Shown piece by piece: positions 9,374 to 18,159 of a stretch of 64,000 nucleotides of DNA. Made by a program: the position numbers and the translations under genes. The stretch's first letter is position 1; the number at the start of each line of letters is the position of its first letter. The stretch is taken from the NCBI GenBank assembly GCA_000413015.1, contig KE332515.1, forward strand, positions 1,664,875 to 1,728,874. Reading direction: 5' to 3'. Source of the DNA: Treponema socranskii subsp. paredis ATCC 35535 (GTDB lineage Bacteria; Spirochaetota; Spirochaetia; Treponematales; Treponemataceae). The notes below the pieces were generated by a model, which was not told the origin of the DNA, ran no database searches, and saw only the letters and a program-made list of their open reading frames with translations.

Positions 9374-11242
9374 CTATCGTTCGGCGTCTTCCTTGTGTAT
9401 CACAAAATGTTCGAGCGTCGCCCGATCGACAAGCGAAGGTACGACGCCTATCCGAGTCGTTGAAAAACCCGCCGCGTATATCGCATAATACAGCGCATCC
9501 TGTAAGCTCTTATGCTCCGATAAAAAAACGGCGAGCGCTGCGATAAAAGCATCGGCGGCACCGGTCGTATCGACAGGGGCGAAAACGGCGGCGGCAGGAA
9601 AGCGGCGCTCATATTGCCCTGTTCTGACATAGCATCCTTCCCGTCCAAGCGTCACGATAACCGTTTTTACACCCTTTGTCAAAAACCATGCCGCTTTTTC
9701 TTCCAGTGATCCTTCGCAAGGACAAAGCCTGTTCAATTCTTTTCGATTCGGAATAAAATAATCCAAATCCCGAAAAAGTTCTTCATCGATTTCTTTTACG
9801 GCCGACGGCTTCAGCATAAGCGCAACCTTATGCTTTTTCGCCGTATTGACGACCGCACGCACGGCATCCGTCGGTATTTCCGTTTGCAAAAGACAAAAGA
9901 CCGCATCCTCAAAAAGGCTTTCGCCGTTCGCTATCGTCTCCGCCGTAACGGATTCGTTCGCCCCTCCGTATAAAACGATACCGCTTTCTCCGTCTTCCTG
10001 CACGTGAATATACGCTTTGCCGGTAGGTCTTTCCGCATCGACGCGGATCGCCGACGTGTCGATACCGTTTTCGTGGAGCACGTTTAAAATCATATCTCCG
10101 TCAAAATCGCGGCCGACACTGCCGATAAGCGATACGTTCGCACCGAGTTTTGCAGCTCCTACCGCCTGATTAATCCCCTTGCCACCCGGCACAATCGAAA
10201 CGTTCGAAGCCGAAATGCTTTCTCCCGTTTGCGGATAATTTTTTACGGCAAGCAGTATATCCGTGTTGATGCTGCCGGCAACGATGAGCCGCTTTTTTTG
10301 CAGCGGAAAAGGCAAATCGATGCTCCCGCTATGATTGCAGACATAAGGGTCGCGGTATACGGCAAACGTATTTTTTCTCTTTTCGATTTTATTTATCAAA
10401 CAAGCGCATGCGAACGCGCCGAAATTCGAAAGCGAAATCGGAACGGCGGATAAATACGGAAACGATTTGATATGCTCGGCATCGTCGATGCACAGCACCG
10501 ATATATCGTGAGGTATACGGAACTTATGCAATTTTGCGTACTCATATACCGACAGCGCCGAATCCCATGAACAGCAGATAAAGGCGGAAGTGCCGTAAAC
10601 CGCCGTCGCCTCCTGCAGCCCCTCGCAATCGATGTATGAACAATGTCCGTCGAAGCAGCACCGCTTAACTCCGCGCCGCATTACGTATTCACGTTCATCG
10701 TTTGCATCATACACACAGTGTATTTTTTTATGTCCCGATGCAATCAGGATATTCGCCGCCTCATATCCCGCTTTTTCATAATCGTAAAAAATACCTATTT
10801 CGGAATCTTCACTGCCCAATACCATAAAAGGCATTCCGTTTTTTCGCATAAGGGCAGATTGATTGTCCGCGTCGTCCGAAACCGGTTCCCATAAAACGGC
10901 GTCGACTCCGTTTTTGCATAATGACGCGATGTGCTTTCGTTCGCTTTCCGCCGAAACGGAAAGACACAGCTGCACTTGGTAGCCCTGCTTTTCCGCTTCA
11001 CGCAAAAAACCGTTTTGAAACGAATAACAATTTTTTTTATCCGATAAAACGAGTCCCAGTAAAAAGTTTTTCGAACCCGCATTTTTTTTAATAAAATCAT
11101 ACGGTTTATATCGATATTCTTTAACAATTTTCAGAACTCGTTCGCGCGTTTCGTCTCTTATACCTTTGTCTTTTCCGTTAATAATTTTAGAAACGGTTGA
11201 AACCGAAACGTTCGCGAGAGCGGCAATATCGCTAATCGTCAA
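9374..11242 (-). CDS. LacI-family repressor fused to a ribokinase (PfkB) domain
   Basis: Likely a regulator that is also a kinase. Residues 1-50 form a LacI helix-turn-helix (MTISDIAALANVSVSTVSKIING). Residues about 58-310 form a periplasmic-binding-protein-like sensor domain. From about residue 318 a complete PfkB ribokinase follows (LIVAGSINTDILLAV, PGGKGINQAVGAAKLGA and DTTGAADAFIAAL), with GAAD in place of the usual GAGD but the catalytic Asp kept. The total is 622 residues with no internal stop or start that would split it. It lies between a DcuC-like permease and a second ribokinase. The obvious ligand is ribose or ribose-5-phosphate (inference). Confidence 0.92.
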   Translation of the reverse strand: MTISDIAALANVSVSTVSKIINGKDKGIRDETRERVLKIVKEYRYKPYDFIKKNAGSKNFLLGLVLSDKKNCYSFQNGFLREAEKQGYQVQLCLSVSAESERKHIASLCKNGVDAVLWEPVSDDADNQSALMRKNGMPFMVLGSEDSEIGIFYDYEKAGYEAANILIASGHKKIHCVYDANDEREYVMRRGVKRCCFDGHCSYIDCEGLQEATAVYGTSAFICCSWDSALSVYEYAKLHKFRIPHDISVLCIDDAEHIKSFPYLSAVPISLSNFGAFACACLINKIEKRKNTFAVYRDPYVCNHSGSIDLPFPLQKKRLIVAGSINTDILLAVKNYPQTGESISASNVSIVPGGKGINQAVGAAKLGANVSLIGSVGRDFDGDMILNVLHENGIDTSAIRVDAERPTGKAYIHVQEDGESGIVLYGGANESVTAETIANGESLFEDAVFCLLQTEIPTDAVRAVVNTAKKHKVALMLKPSAVKEIDEELFRDLDYFIPNRKELNRLCPCEGSLEEKAAWFLTKGVKTVIVTLGREGCYVRTGQYERRFPAAAVFAPVDTTGAADAFIAALAVFLSEHKSLQDALYYAIYAAGFSTTRIGVVPSLVDRATLEHFVIHKEDAER

Positions 11243-11281
11243 AAAAACCTCACAGCCGTTTATAATGTATCGGCATATTGC

Positions 11282-11315
11282 GGATCGGACGGCCCGTATA
11301 CCGACCGTCCGATCC
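11282..11315. other. Hairpin after the DcuC-like gene
   Basis: Perfect 11-bp inverted repeat GGATCGGACGG (11282-11292) and CCGTCCGATCC (11305-11315), 10 bases past the permease stop and 39 bases before the LacI-kinase start. No T-run follows on the minus strand, so it is more likely an mRNA processing or stabilising hairpin inside the operon than a strong terminator. Confidence 0.6.
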
Positions 11316-11325
11316 CTTCGTCATT

Positions 11326-12747
11326 TTATTTTAAGAATACGATCATGGAAAGTATAAACATAAATACGGTTCCCGCAATCATCGGAACGGAAGTCCGCTT
11401 TACGATTTCAAACGGCGTTTTCTTTACGCTTCCGGCAACGATGATAACGACCGCGGACACGGGTGAAACAGCACGCAGCAAATTGCCTCCGAGTCCGAGC
11501 GGAATGCTGAGCGCCAACACGTTGATACCCGCAGCGGCGGCGAGCGGTACCATAAGCGGCACCATTGCATAAAACAAAGCCGTACCGCTTCCGCTCAGCA
11601 AAACGATGAGCGCGGTCAGGAAAAGCAATATCAAAGGCAAAGCGAAACCCGTCCCCGAGCCTCCGATTCCCGTCATTAAATTCTGCAAATGCGTCATAAT
11701 GCCGATCGATTTTAAACCGACGACGAAAACGCTTGCAGCGACAAGCAGAACGACAACGGGAATAACGCCGCCCATTCCTTTGAAAAAGTGTTCCGTACCT
11801 TCGAGCGCTTTTTTCGCGCTTTTATTTCTGATGATTTCGCATACGACGGCGATAATGAAGGAACACAAGGTCGCGATTTCAACGGTCAATTTAATTTTGA
11901 TCGAAAAAGCGATATCGAGGACAAATATGACAATTAAAAAAATGATCGGCAGCAAGGGAAGCAAACCGTAGACCGCCGTAAACAAGGGACCGTGTTTTGC
12001 TTCGCTCGTTTCCTTTTGTACGATTGTTTCATCCGCAGCGATGCCGCCGGATTTTTTGTCCATAATTTTTTGCCAAAAGAAATGAACGACAGCCATTACC
12101 AAAAGCGTGGGCACCGATACGAGCGCGTGATATTTGAAAACATAATCCGACACCGTCAAACCTGCGTATTGGGCGGTATTGGCAAGCTCCGCGGCTATAG
12201 CGACGTTATCGCCTCCAAGCGGAGTCGGCATAACCGTCGCCGTCGTTGCTATAACGGCCGCCGCCGTCAGCACGCTCATCCCCGATTCAAGCAAAACGGG
12301 CAGCAGCGTCGCCAGTAAAATAATCGCCAAATTCGATGCGCTCGGAATAACGAGCGACAAAAAATTTCCGATTAAAAAAACGAGCGGCACGAGCACATAC
12401 ACCGACTTTATTTTTTTTACGGGTTTCAGCAATATCGAAACGGTTACTTTATTCGCTTCGATATGCGACATATACGCCGAATAGCCGCCCAAAATCAGAA
12501 TAATAAATCCTGCCGATGAAAGCGTCGATTTGAATTGCGCTATAATTATTTCAAGCGGATCCAAAAAAGCAAGTCCCGTGCTTGAAAAATTTTTGAACGC
12601 AAGAGGTTTGCCCATGAGCAAAGCGGCATACATCAGTATCACGCCCAATAAAAAAAGCGATATTTTAACATCCATCTTTTTTATGAGAAGATACACGAGA
12701 AGAGCAAAGGCGGCGATCGCCAAGCCGTACATTAAAAACACATCCAT
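11326..12747 (-). CDS. DcuC/YfcC-like anion permease, probably for nucleoside-related substrate
   Basis: A 473-residue inner-membrane transporter with about 12 hydrophobic segments, starting MDVFLMYGLAIAAFALLVYLLIKK. The two halves each carry an ion-transporter re-entrant motif (VIPSASNLAIILLATLLPVLL; GSGTALFYAMVPLMVPLAAAAG) as in the DcuC family of C4-dicarboxylate carriers. Its place between a nucleoside hydrolase and ribokinases suggests that in this operon it imports a nucleoside or pentose; that is inference from context. Its Shine-Dalgarno, GGGAGA, lies at the end of the structured repeat at 12754-12972. Confidence 0.82.
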   Translation of the reverse strand: MDVFLMYGLAIAAFALLVYLLIKKMDVKISLFLLGVILMYAALLMGKPLAFKNFSSTGLAFLDPLEIIIAQFKSTLSSAGFIILILGGYSAYMSHIEANKVTVSILLKPVKKIKSVYVLVPLVFLIGNFLSLVIPSASNLAIILLATLLPVLLESGMSVLTAAAVIATTATVMPTPLGGDNVAIAAELANTAQYAGLTVSDYVFKYHALVSVPTLLVMAVVHFFWQKIMDKKSGGIAADETIVQKETSEAKHGPLFTAVYGLLPLLPIIFLIVIFVLDIAFSIKIKLTVEIATLCSFIIAVVCEIIRNKSAKKALEGTEHFFKGMGGVIPVVVLLVAASVFVVGLKSIGIMTHLQNLMTGIGGSGTGFALPLILLFLTALIVLLSGSGTALFYAMVPLMVPLAAAAGINVLALSIPLGLGGNLLRAVSPVSAVVIIVAGSVKKTPFEIVKRTSVPMIAGTVFMFILSMIVFLK

Positions 12748-12753
12748 AGTTTT

Positions 12754-12972
12754 CTCCCATAAAAACTTTTGCAGGAAATATCAATTTCCGAAAAAGTTTT
12801 TAGCCGTGCGCGTATGCGCACACGTTCAATAGTCGAGTTTGCAAAATAAAGCGTATCGTATTCATGCGACTTTTATCGAAACGACACATATACACGTCTT
12901 TTGCAAACATCCGTGCAAACTCGAGATAAAAAGCGTCGGCGATATTTCAGACGGCGCTTTTTATCGTATCTC
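12754..12972 (-). repeat. 219-bp multi-hairpin intergenic element, copy 1
   Basis: Fills the gap between the nucleoside hydrolase stop and the permease start. It is nearly identical to 28193-28412 (opposite strand), with about a dozen differences. It folds into several stems: AAAAACTTTT with AAAAGTTTTT around GGAAA/TTTCC, the GTGCGC/GCGCAC hairpin, CGAGTTTGC with GCAAACTCG, and GATAAAAAGCG with CGCTTTTTATC. In the direction of transcription it ends in TTTTTATGGGAG, which provides the ribosome-binding site of the permease gene. Confidence 0.85.
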
Positions 12973-12973
12973 C

Positions 12974-13891
12974 TTATATACATTTCGCCAAAGAATCCGT
13001 AAACCACGTTCGGAATGCCGCGGGATCTATATCCGTACAAACCGTCGCATTCGCATCTTTATGCAGATATCCTTTCAAGTCGACGACAGAACAACCTGAG
13101 GTCAAGCTTCCCGCCAATTCGATATCGACAAATGCCTCGGCGGTTTTGAACATATCCGGACGCAACACGTATGCGATCGCACATGCATCGTACATACGCA
13201 AACCGGTTGCAAAAGTACCGCTCCTGTATTTTTTAAAGAGCGCATGCACCATCTCTCCCGTCTTGCCCATCGCAAGCAGCTTTTCGGTGTTCTCCGGCAA
13301 AACCGTCGCCTGCCAGCCGATATCCAAACCGACCATAGCGATCGGAAGTCCCGCGTCAAAAACTATTTTCGCCGCATGCGGATCGGTTGCAAAATTGAAT
13401 TCCGACATAACGCCTTTGTTTCCGCGCGTGAGCGAACCGCCCATAACGACCAGACGCGAAATATGCGTTTTCACTTCGGGATAGAGAGAAAATAACAGGG
13501 CGACATTCGTCAGCGGTCCGATAGCGACGAGGGTGATTTTATCTTCCGCCATGATAACTTCGCGCATCTTTTCAACCGCATGCTTTTCGGACAACAGAGA
13601 CATATCCGGCTCCGGAAAATCGAAACCGTCCATACCGCTTTTTCCGTGAACATTCGACGCATCGGCAAACTCCGCAATGAGCGGCTTTACCGCACCCTTC
13701 GCTACCGGCGTCTTTTTGCCCCAAAACGTTACGAGCTTTAAAGCGTTTGTCGTAACTTTTTCCAGCGAAACGTTTCCTGCGACGGTCGAAATAAGTTTGA
13801 CGTCGAGTGCATCGCTGAACAGCGCGATTCCCAACGCAACCGCATCGTCGATTCCGGGATCCGTATCGATAATGATTTTTTCTTTAGCCAT
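12974..13891 (-). CDS. Inosine-uridine preferring nucleoside hydrolase
   Basis: Cleaves the N-glycosidic bond of ribonucleosides to base plus ribose. The calcium-binding N-terminal motif DTDPGIDDA is intact, along with VAIGPLTNVALL, the VMGGSLTRGNKGVMSEFNFATDPHAA block and a late MYDACAIAY segment carrying the conserved Asp. It has 305 residues, normal for the family (RihA/B/C, IunH). The acetyltransferase stop overlaps the tandem ATGATG start (13894 or 13891); GGAGG spacing favours 13891. Released ribose would feed the two downstream ribokinases. Confidence 0.92.
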   Translation of the reverse strand: MAKEKIIIDTDPGIDDAVALGIALFSDALDVKLISTVAGNVSLEKVTTNALKLVTFWGKKTPVAKGAVKPLIAEFADASNVHGKSGMDGFDFPEPDMSLLSEKHAVEKMREVIMAEDKITLVAIGPLTNVALLFSLYPEVKTHISRLVVMGGSLTRGNKGVMSEFNFATDPHAAKIVFDAGLPIAMVGLDIGWQATVLPENTEKLLAMGKTGEMVHALFKKYRSGTFATGLRMYDACAIAYVLRPDMFKTAEAFVDIELAGSLTSGCSVVDLKGYLHKDANATVCTDIDPAAFRTWFTDSLAKCI

Positions 13892-14325
13892 CATGCCTCC
13901 TGTGTAGATTTTCCCGTTTTAATATACTGTACCATGCCGCTTCCGAATTTTTCATTCGGGCGCACAATAAAGCCGTATTTTTCATAAAACGATTCCCGTC
14001 CGGGAGTGGACATCAGCCCGACATACGCATCGTCGGCACACACGGTTTTGATATGGCGCATGATATCTTCCATAATCAAATCGCCTATTCCTCTGCCTTG
14101 ATAGACGGGATCGACAACGACATCCTTTATAAAAAACGCAATCCTGTTATCGCCGACAACTCGCGCCATACCGACGGCATTTTCGTCATCTTTTGCAACG
14201 ACGGAATAACACGTTTTTTTCAAAGCTTCGGCAACATCTTCACTTCGATAATAAACGAAACCTGCTTTTTCGCGCAGCGATATAAAAATCGGAACCGTCA
14301 ATCCGTTTTTTTCAAGATATATCAT
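13891..14325 (-). CDS. GNAT family N-acetyltransferase
   Basis: A 144-residue acetyl-CoA-dependent acetyltransferase. The pyrophosphate-binding motif A is DVVVDPVYQGRGIGDLIMEDIM, followed by the C-terminal ESFYEKYGFIVRPN typical of GNAT proteins. Substrate unknown. It is the first gene of the nucleoside-salvage operon and is translationally coupled to the hydrolase. A LacI-type operator lies 42 bp upstream. Confidence 0.88.
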   Translation of the reverse strand: MIYLEKNGLTVPIFISLREKAGFVYYRSEDVAEALKKTCYSVVAKDDENAVGMARVVGDNRIAFFIKDVVVDPVYQGRGIGDLIMEDIMRHIKTVCADDAYVGLMSTPGRESFYEKYGFIVRPNEKFGSGMVQYIKTGKSTQEA

Positions 14326-14366
14326 AATTATTTCTTCTTGTTATGGAAGCCGTCGTCTCGACTCGG

Positions 14367-14378
14367 GAAAACGGTTTC
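14367..14378. promoter_or_regulatory. Candidate LacI-family operator
   Basis: GAAAACGGTTTC is palindromic at 5 of 6 base pairs around a central CG, the signature of LacI-family operators. It sits 42 bp upstream of the acetyltransferase start, at the head of the operon that encodes a LacI-kinase fusion. It is nested in a wider inverted repeat, GGGAAAA (14365-14371) and TTTTCCC (14387-14393). Confidence 0.5.
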
Positions 14379-14473
14379 TGAAAACATTTTCCCTACTTTC
14401 TTTCAGCATACACCCGAAATCCGTATCTGTCAAATATATTCGGATCGAATTTCGGCGTATTTTTACGATCCTG

Positions 14474-14497
14474 AAATCGTATTTTTTGATACGATTT
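14474..14497. promoter_or_regulatory. Inverted repeat between operon and dps
   Basis: AAATCGTAT (14474-14482) and ATACGATTT (14489-14497) form a perfect 9-bp stem with a 6-base loop in the divergent intergenic region. It could be an operator for dps or a weak terminator of antisense transcripts. Confidence 0.4.
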
Positions 14498-14520
14498 TCC
14501 TTATCTCAATAATCTTTATG

Positions 14521-14549
14521 TTGACGGCCGGAGTTTTTTTTATTATTTT
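14521..14549 (+). promoter_or_regulatory. Putative sigma-70 promoter of dps
   Basis: TTGACG (14521-14526), a 17-base spacer and TATTTT (14544-14549). The dps ATG is 73 bases further on. Confidence 0.45.
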
Positions 14550-14621
14550 AAATGGAGTTAGCTTTGTGCAATTTTTTTCGGGATTGCACAAAAATCAAAC
14601 GTTTTTTAATACGAGGTTTAT

Positions 14622-15062
14622 ATGACAAAGGAATTGGAATCGAAATTAAATCTGTATCTTGCAAATCAAATGATCGATTATGTCAAAAAACATAATCTCC
14701 ATTGGAACTTAAAGGGTCCCCAGTTTTTTACCCTTCATGCAAAACTTGAAGAGCTGTATGACGAAGCGAACGACATCCTCGATGAAGTTGCCGAACGCAT
14801 TCTCGCACTCGGCGGCAATCCCGTTTCGAACATGAAAGAAGCGCTCGCAATGGCGACGATCAAAGAACTCGGTGACGGTCCGAAATCCGCCGACGAAACG
14901 ATCCGCGCGCTCGTTTCCGACACCGATTATTGGATCAAAGATTCGAAAGAAATTGCCGAAATCGCGGACAAAGAGGGCGACAGCGTTACCAACGATATGT
15001 TCAACGGCTACACGAAAGCATATCAAAAATTGGCGTGGATGCTGAAAGCGTATAACGGCTGA
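14622..15062 (+). CDS. dps: Dps/ferritin-like protein (TpF1-like)
   Basis: Dodecameric mini-ferritin that oxidises and stores iron and protects DNA from peroxide; in treponemes the orthologue is the antigen TpF1. The intersubunit ferroxidase residues are in place: His27 in HNLHWN, His39 in FFTLHAK, and Asp54 and Glu58 in ILDEVAERI. It has 146 residues with no lysine-rich DNA-binding tail. A preceding promoter and a strong terminator frame it as a single-gene unit. Confidence 0.93.
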   Translation: MTKELESKLNLYLANQMIDYVKKHNLHWNLKGPQFFTLHAKLEELYDEANDILDEVAERILALGGNPVSNMKEALAMATIKELGDGPKSADETIRALVSDTDYWIKDSKEIAEIADKEGDSVTNDMFNGYTKAYQKLAWMLKAYNG

Positions 15063-15095
15063 CAAAGGTCTTTTCCGTACGAATGCGGAGGCTAT

Positions 15096-15139
15096 AAAAA
15101 CGCGGCTGCCGCTTTTTAAAGCGGTACCGCGTTTTTTTT
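15096..15139 (+). terminator. Rho-independent terminator of dps
   Basis: AAAACGCGG pairs with CCGCGTTTT around an inner GCCGCTTT/AAAGCGGT stem, followed by a run of T residues to 15139. It lies about 35 bases after the dps stop and also faces the PEBP gene stop. Confidence 0.8.
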
Positions 15140-15157
15140 TCGCGTGATTGCGCGGCC

Positions 15158-15616
15158 TTATTTTTTGAAATTATCCAGCACGCCGAACATACCCGTAAGC
15201 GATGCGCTTTCAATCTCGTGACCGGAAAGCGCCTTTTTGAGCACTTGTACGTCGCTGCCTGCGGGAAGATCGATCACGGCATCGAGCGCATAAAGATAAA
15301 AGATATAGCGGTGCGTACCGAACGGCGGCTGCGGCCCGTTATAACCGCTCGTACCCCAGCTCGTTTTGCCTTCGACGGCGCACGCGGGAATCTCCCCTTC
15401 TCCTATCGCCGCCGTTTCGGGAGGGATATTCCACAGCGTCCAATGATAAAAACCTCCCGCCATCGGTGCATCCGGATCGTGCATGATAAGGGCAAGACTC
15501 TTTGCGCCGCCGGGCACTCCTTCGATTTTCAGCGGGGGAATGCGGTTCGCACCCATTTTTGCAAATTCTTTCGGCAATTTTTCACCGTCGGCAAATGCCG
15601 TACTTGTCAATTTCAT
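15158..15616 (-). CDS. YbhB/YbcL family PEBP-like protein
   Basis: A 152-residue member of the phosphatidylethanolamine-binding/Raf-kinase-inhibitor-like family. It has the ligand-pocket motif LIMHDPDAPMAGGFYHWTLWNIP and the second conserved block GPQPPFGTHRYIFYLYAL. No signal peptide, so probably cytoplasmic. Biochemical role in bacteria is poorly defined. Good Shine-Dalgarno GGAGG upstream. Confidence 0.9.
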   Translation of the reverse strand: MKLTSTAFADGEKLPKEFAKMGANRIPPLKIEGVPGGAKSLALIMHDPDAPMAGGFYHWTLWNIPPETAAIGEGEIPACAVEGKTSWGTSGYNGPQPPFGTHRYIFYLYALDAVIDLPAGSDVQVLKKALSGHEIESASLTGMFGVLDNFKK

Positions 15617-15762
15617 AACGCGGCCTCCCGACTTTCATTGTATCGCAAGAACACGGAAAGTCAACACGCTTGTACAACACGCCGATAGTCGATATCTTTT
15701 ACACATTATTATCCCTGCACCGGAACGGAATCGATGCATGGCATCGTATTCGGGAGTACCGT

Positions 15763-16362
15763 ATGAATAAAATAAAAATCATTGCCGTTTTGGTTTTCGT
15801 TTTCGCGGCGGTCGGCGTACAAGCCAAGCCGAAAGAACGCAAATCGCTCGTCGTCTATTTTTCCCGCGCGGATGAAAATGCCAAAGTCGGCTACGTAACC
15901 GAAGGCAATACGGCCATCGTTGCAAAACTCATCGCTGAAAAAATGAACGCCGACATATTCGAAATCGTACCGGAAAAACCCTATCCCGCCGATTATAAAA
16001 GCTGCATCGCATACGTAAAAGAAGAACAAAAAAACAAAGCGCGCCCCGCATATACGGGTACCGCGGATGTTTCTCCGTACGATACGATTTTTATCGGTTA
16101 TCCGATTTGGTGGGGCGACTTGCCGCCGGTCGTGTACACATTTATAGAAAAAAACGATATGAACGGAAAAACGATCGTTCCGTTTTGTACGCATGAAGGA
16201 AGCGGTATGAGCGGAACCGCCGGCGTATTCCGCCGTATGTTTAAACGCTCGAAGATAACCAACGGCATTTCGATACTCGGACATACGGCACAACACGACA
16301 GACACAAAGCGGATATCGCGGTGACGACTCAGCTCAAATTGATGCTGCGCTTTATCCCGTAA
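15763..16362 (+). CDS. Exported flavodoxin
   Basis: A 199-residue flavodoxin-fold protein (Flavodoxin_4-like). The leader MNKIKIIAVLVFVFAAVGVQA is a signal peptide, so it probably acts in the periplasm. FMN-binding parts: VVYFSRADENAKVGYVTEGNTAIVAKLIAEK, FIGYPIWWGDLPPVVYTFIE and PFCTHEGSGMSGTAG. The ATG at 15763 begins the signal peptide; the frame is open further upstream without homology. It is distinct from the cytoplasmic flavodoxin at 6020. Confidence 0.85.
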   Translation: MNKIKIIAVLVFVFAAVGVQAKPKERKSLVVYFSRADENAKVGYVTEGNTAIVAKLIAEKMNADIFEIVPEKPYPADYKSCIAYVKEEQKNKARPAYTGTADVSPYDTIFIGYPIWWGDLPPVVYTFIEKNDMNGKTIVPFCTHEGSGMSGTAGVFRRMFKRSKITNGISILGHTAQHDRHKADIAVTTQLKLMLRFIP

Positions 16363-16582
16363 ATTATTAATTTTTTTCCCGAACAAGGCGATATAAAATC
16401 CTGAGCGGATGCAAACCTTTCCGCACGCGGGGCGTTGCGGGGGCACGAGCGAAAAAGATCCGCCCCCGCTTGAAAGGGGTCGGGTGAAGAGCGGAGCTCT
16501 GAACCGAGGGGAAAGGCTTTTCCCCTCAAAAAAAATAATATCGTTGCATATTTACTCCCCATGTGATATATTTTTTTTAATT
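16363..16582. other. Intergenic region with G/C-rich hairpin
   Basis: About 220 bases without a gene. It contains a GAGGGGAAA/TTTTCCCCTC hairpin near 16508-16530 followed by an A-run, and a purine-rich GC stretch. No promoter for rfbA can be named with confidence. Confidence 0.4.
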
Positions 16583-17455
16583 ATGAAAGGTATCATTCTT
16601 GCAGGCGGGTCGGGTACGCGCCTCTATCCGATTACGAAAGCCGTTTCAAAACAGATTTTGCCGCTCTACGACAAACCGATGATTTATTATCCCTTGTCGG
16701 TACTCATGCTTTCGAAAATCCGCGAAGTTTTAATAATTTCAACGCCGCGCGATCTGCCGGTCTTTGAAGAACTGCTCGGAGACGGAAAGCGGCTCGGCAT
16801 GCGTTTCGAATACGCGGTACAGGATAAACCTCGCGGACTTGCGGATGCCTTTATCGTTGGAAAAAATTTTATTAAAAACGATACGGTTGCTCTGGTACTC
16901 GGCGACAATGTTTTTTACGGACAGGGTTTTTCGCGCAATCTTTCAAACGCGGTTGAACGAGTCGAAACAAAAGGCGGCGCGGTCATTTTCGGTTATTATG
17001 TCAAAGATCCGAGCGCGTACGGCGTCGTCGAATTCGATAAAAACGGCAAAGTGATCGGTATCGAAGAAAAGCCCGCTCGTCCGAAAAGCAATTATGCCGT
17101 TCCGGGTTTGTATTTTTACGATAACGACGTCGTAGATATCGCGTCGAACGTAAAGCCTTCGGCGCGCGGGGAAATCGAAATAACATCGGTAAACAACGCA
17201 TACCTCGAACGCGCCGCTTTGTCGGTCGAACTGCTCGGACGCGGCATGGCGTGGCTCGATACCGGCACATACAACGATTTGCTCGAAGCGGGCAACTTTA
17301 TCGCGACGATCGAAAGGCGACAGGGCTTGTACGTGTCGTGCATCGAAGAGATCGCATACCGGAACGGTTGGATTTCACGGGATGATTTGTTAAAACTCGC
17401 GGACGGCTACAAAACGGATTACGGAAGATATCTCGAATACATCGCAAGCTTGTGA
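16583..17455 (+). CDS. rfbA: Glucose-1-phosphate thymidylyltransferase
   Basis: Makes dTDP-glucose from dTTP and glucose-1-phosphate, the first step of dTDP-deoxysugar synthesis. The N-terminal [23 protein letters not shown] is the nucleotidyltransferase signature; [13 protein letters not shown] and [15 protein letters not shown] are also conserved. It has 290 residues, normal for RmlA. The ATG at 16583 starts exactly at the signature; the frame is open further upstream without homology. First of three clustered dTDP-sugar genes. Confidence 0.95.
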   Translation: MKGIILAGGSGTRLYPITKAVSKQILPLYDKPMIYYPLSVLMLSKIREVLIISTPRDLPVFEELLGDGKRLGMRFEYAVQDKPRGLADAFIVGKNFIKNDTVALVLGDNVFYGQGFSRNLSNAVERVETKGGAVIFGYYVKDPSAYGVVEFDKNGKVIGIEEKPARPKSNYAVPGLYFYDNDVVDIASNVKPSARGEIEITSVNNAYLERAALSVELLGRGMAWLDTGTYNDLLEAGNFIATIERRQGLYVSCIEEIAYRNGWISRDDLLKLADGYKTDYGRYLEYIASL

Positions 17456-17559
17456 TGAAGCCTGTACGCACGGCCCGGGTGCTGAAAAACATGCACTCAT
17501 TTTTTCGGTCATGCGCTTCGTGCGATACGAATTAGTAATTATTAATTTTGGAGTGTGCG

Positions 17560-18159
17560 GTGTCATTCGCGTTTAATCAATGTTCGATTGACGGAGTCCC
17601 TATTGCGGGACTGTTTGAAATAGTGCCGAAAGTATTCGGAGATGCGCGCGGTTATTTTTTCGAATCCTACAGTGAGCGCAACTTTGCCGCGGCGGGGATC
17701 GATGCGCGCTTTGTACAGGACAATCAGTCGCGATCGGCAAAAGGCGTTTTGCGCGGTCTGCATTTTCAAACGAAACATCCGCAGGGGAAACTCGTACGCG
17801 TCATATCGGGCAGCGTGTACGATGTCGCAGTCGATTTACGAAACGATTCTCCGACTTTCGGAAAATATTACGGAGTGGTACTCGACGGAGAAAAGCAAAA
17901 TCAATTTTACATTCCGAAAGGCTTCGCGCACGGCTTTTATGTGCTGAGCGACGACGCGGTTTTCGCATACAAGTGCACCGATTTTTACGACCCTTCGGGC
18001 GAAGGCGGCATCATGTGGAACGATGCGACGATCGGAATCGATTGGGAGCGCGCTGCGCCGGACGTGACGCCGCTCCTTTCGGAAAAAGATAAAAAACATC
18101 CCTCATTCGATAAAAATACACGCTATTTTTCAAAGGACGGTATATGGCTCGGAAATTAA
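17560..18159 (+). CDS. rfbC: dTDP-4-dehydrorhamnose 3,5-epimerase
   Basis: Epimerises dTDP-4-keto-6-deoxyglucose at C3 and C5. Diagnostic blocks are FGDARGYFFESYSERNF, VLRGLHFQ (with the catalytic His), HPQGKLVRVISGSVYDVAVDLR and IPKGFAHGFYVLSD. It has 199 residues. A GTG start at 17560 has GGAG 6 bases upstream; the in-frame TTG at 17548 is the alternative. It overlaps rfbB by 16 bases. Confidence 0.95.
   Translation: MSFAFNQCSIDGVPIAGLFEIVPKVFGDARGYFFESYSERNFAAAGIDARFVQDNQSRSAKGVLRGLHFQTKHPQGKLVRVISGSVYDVAVDLRNDSPTFGKYYGVVLDGEKQNQFYIPKGFAHGFYVLSDDAVFAYKCTDFYDPSGEGGIMWNDATIGIDWERAAPDVTPLLSEKDKKHPSFDKNTRYFSKDGIWLGN

Noticed and set aside
12839..13099. Conserved short ORF inside the 219-bp element (also on the opposite strand at 28106-28387)
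   Set aside because: Similarity follows from DNA identity of the repeat; frame includes stem sequences, has no ribosome-binding site, and extends into unrelated genes.
16508..16540. Terminator before rfbA
   Set aside because: Hairpin is followed by A residues, not T, on the plus strand, and no minus-strand gene ends there.
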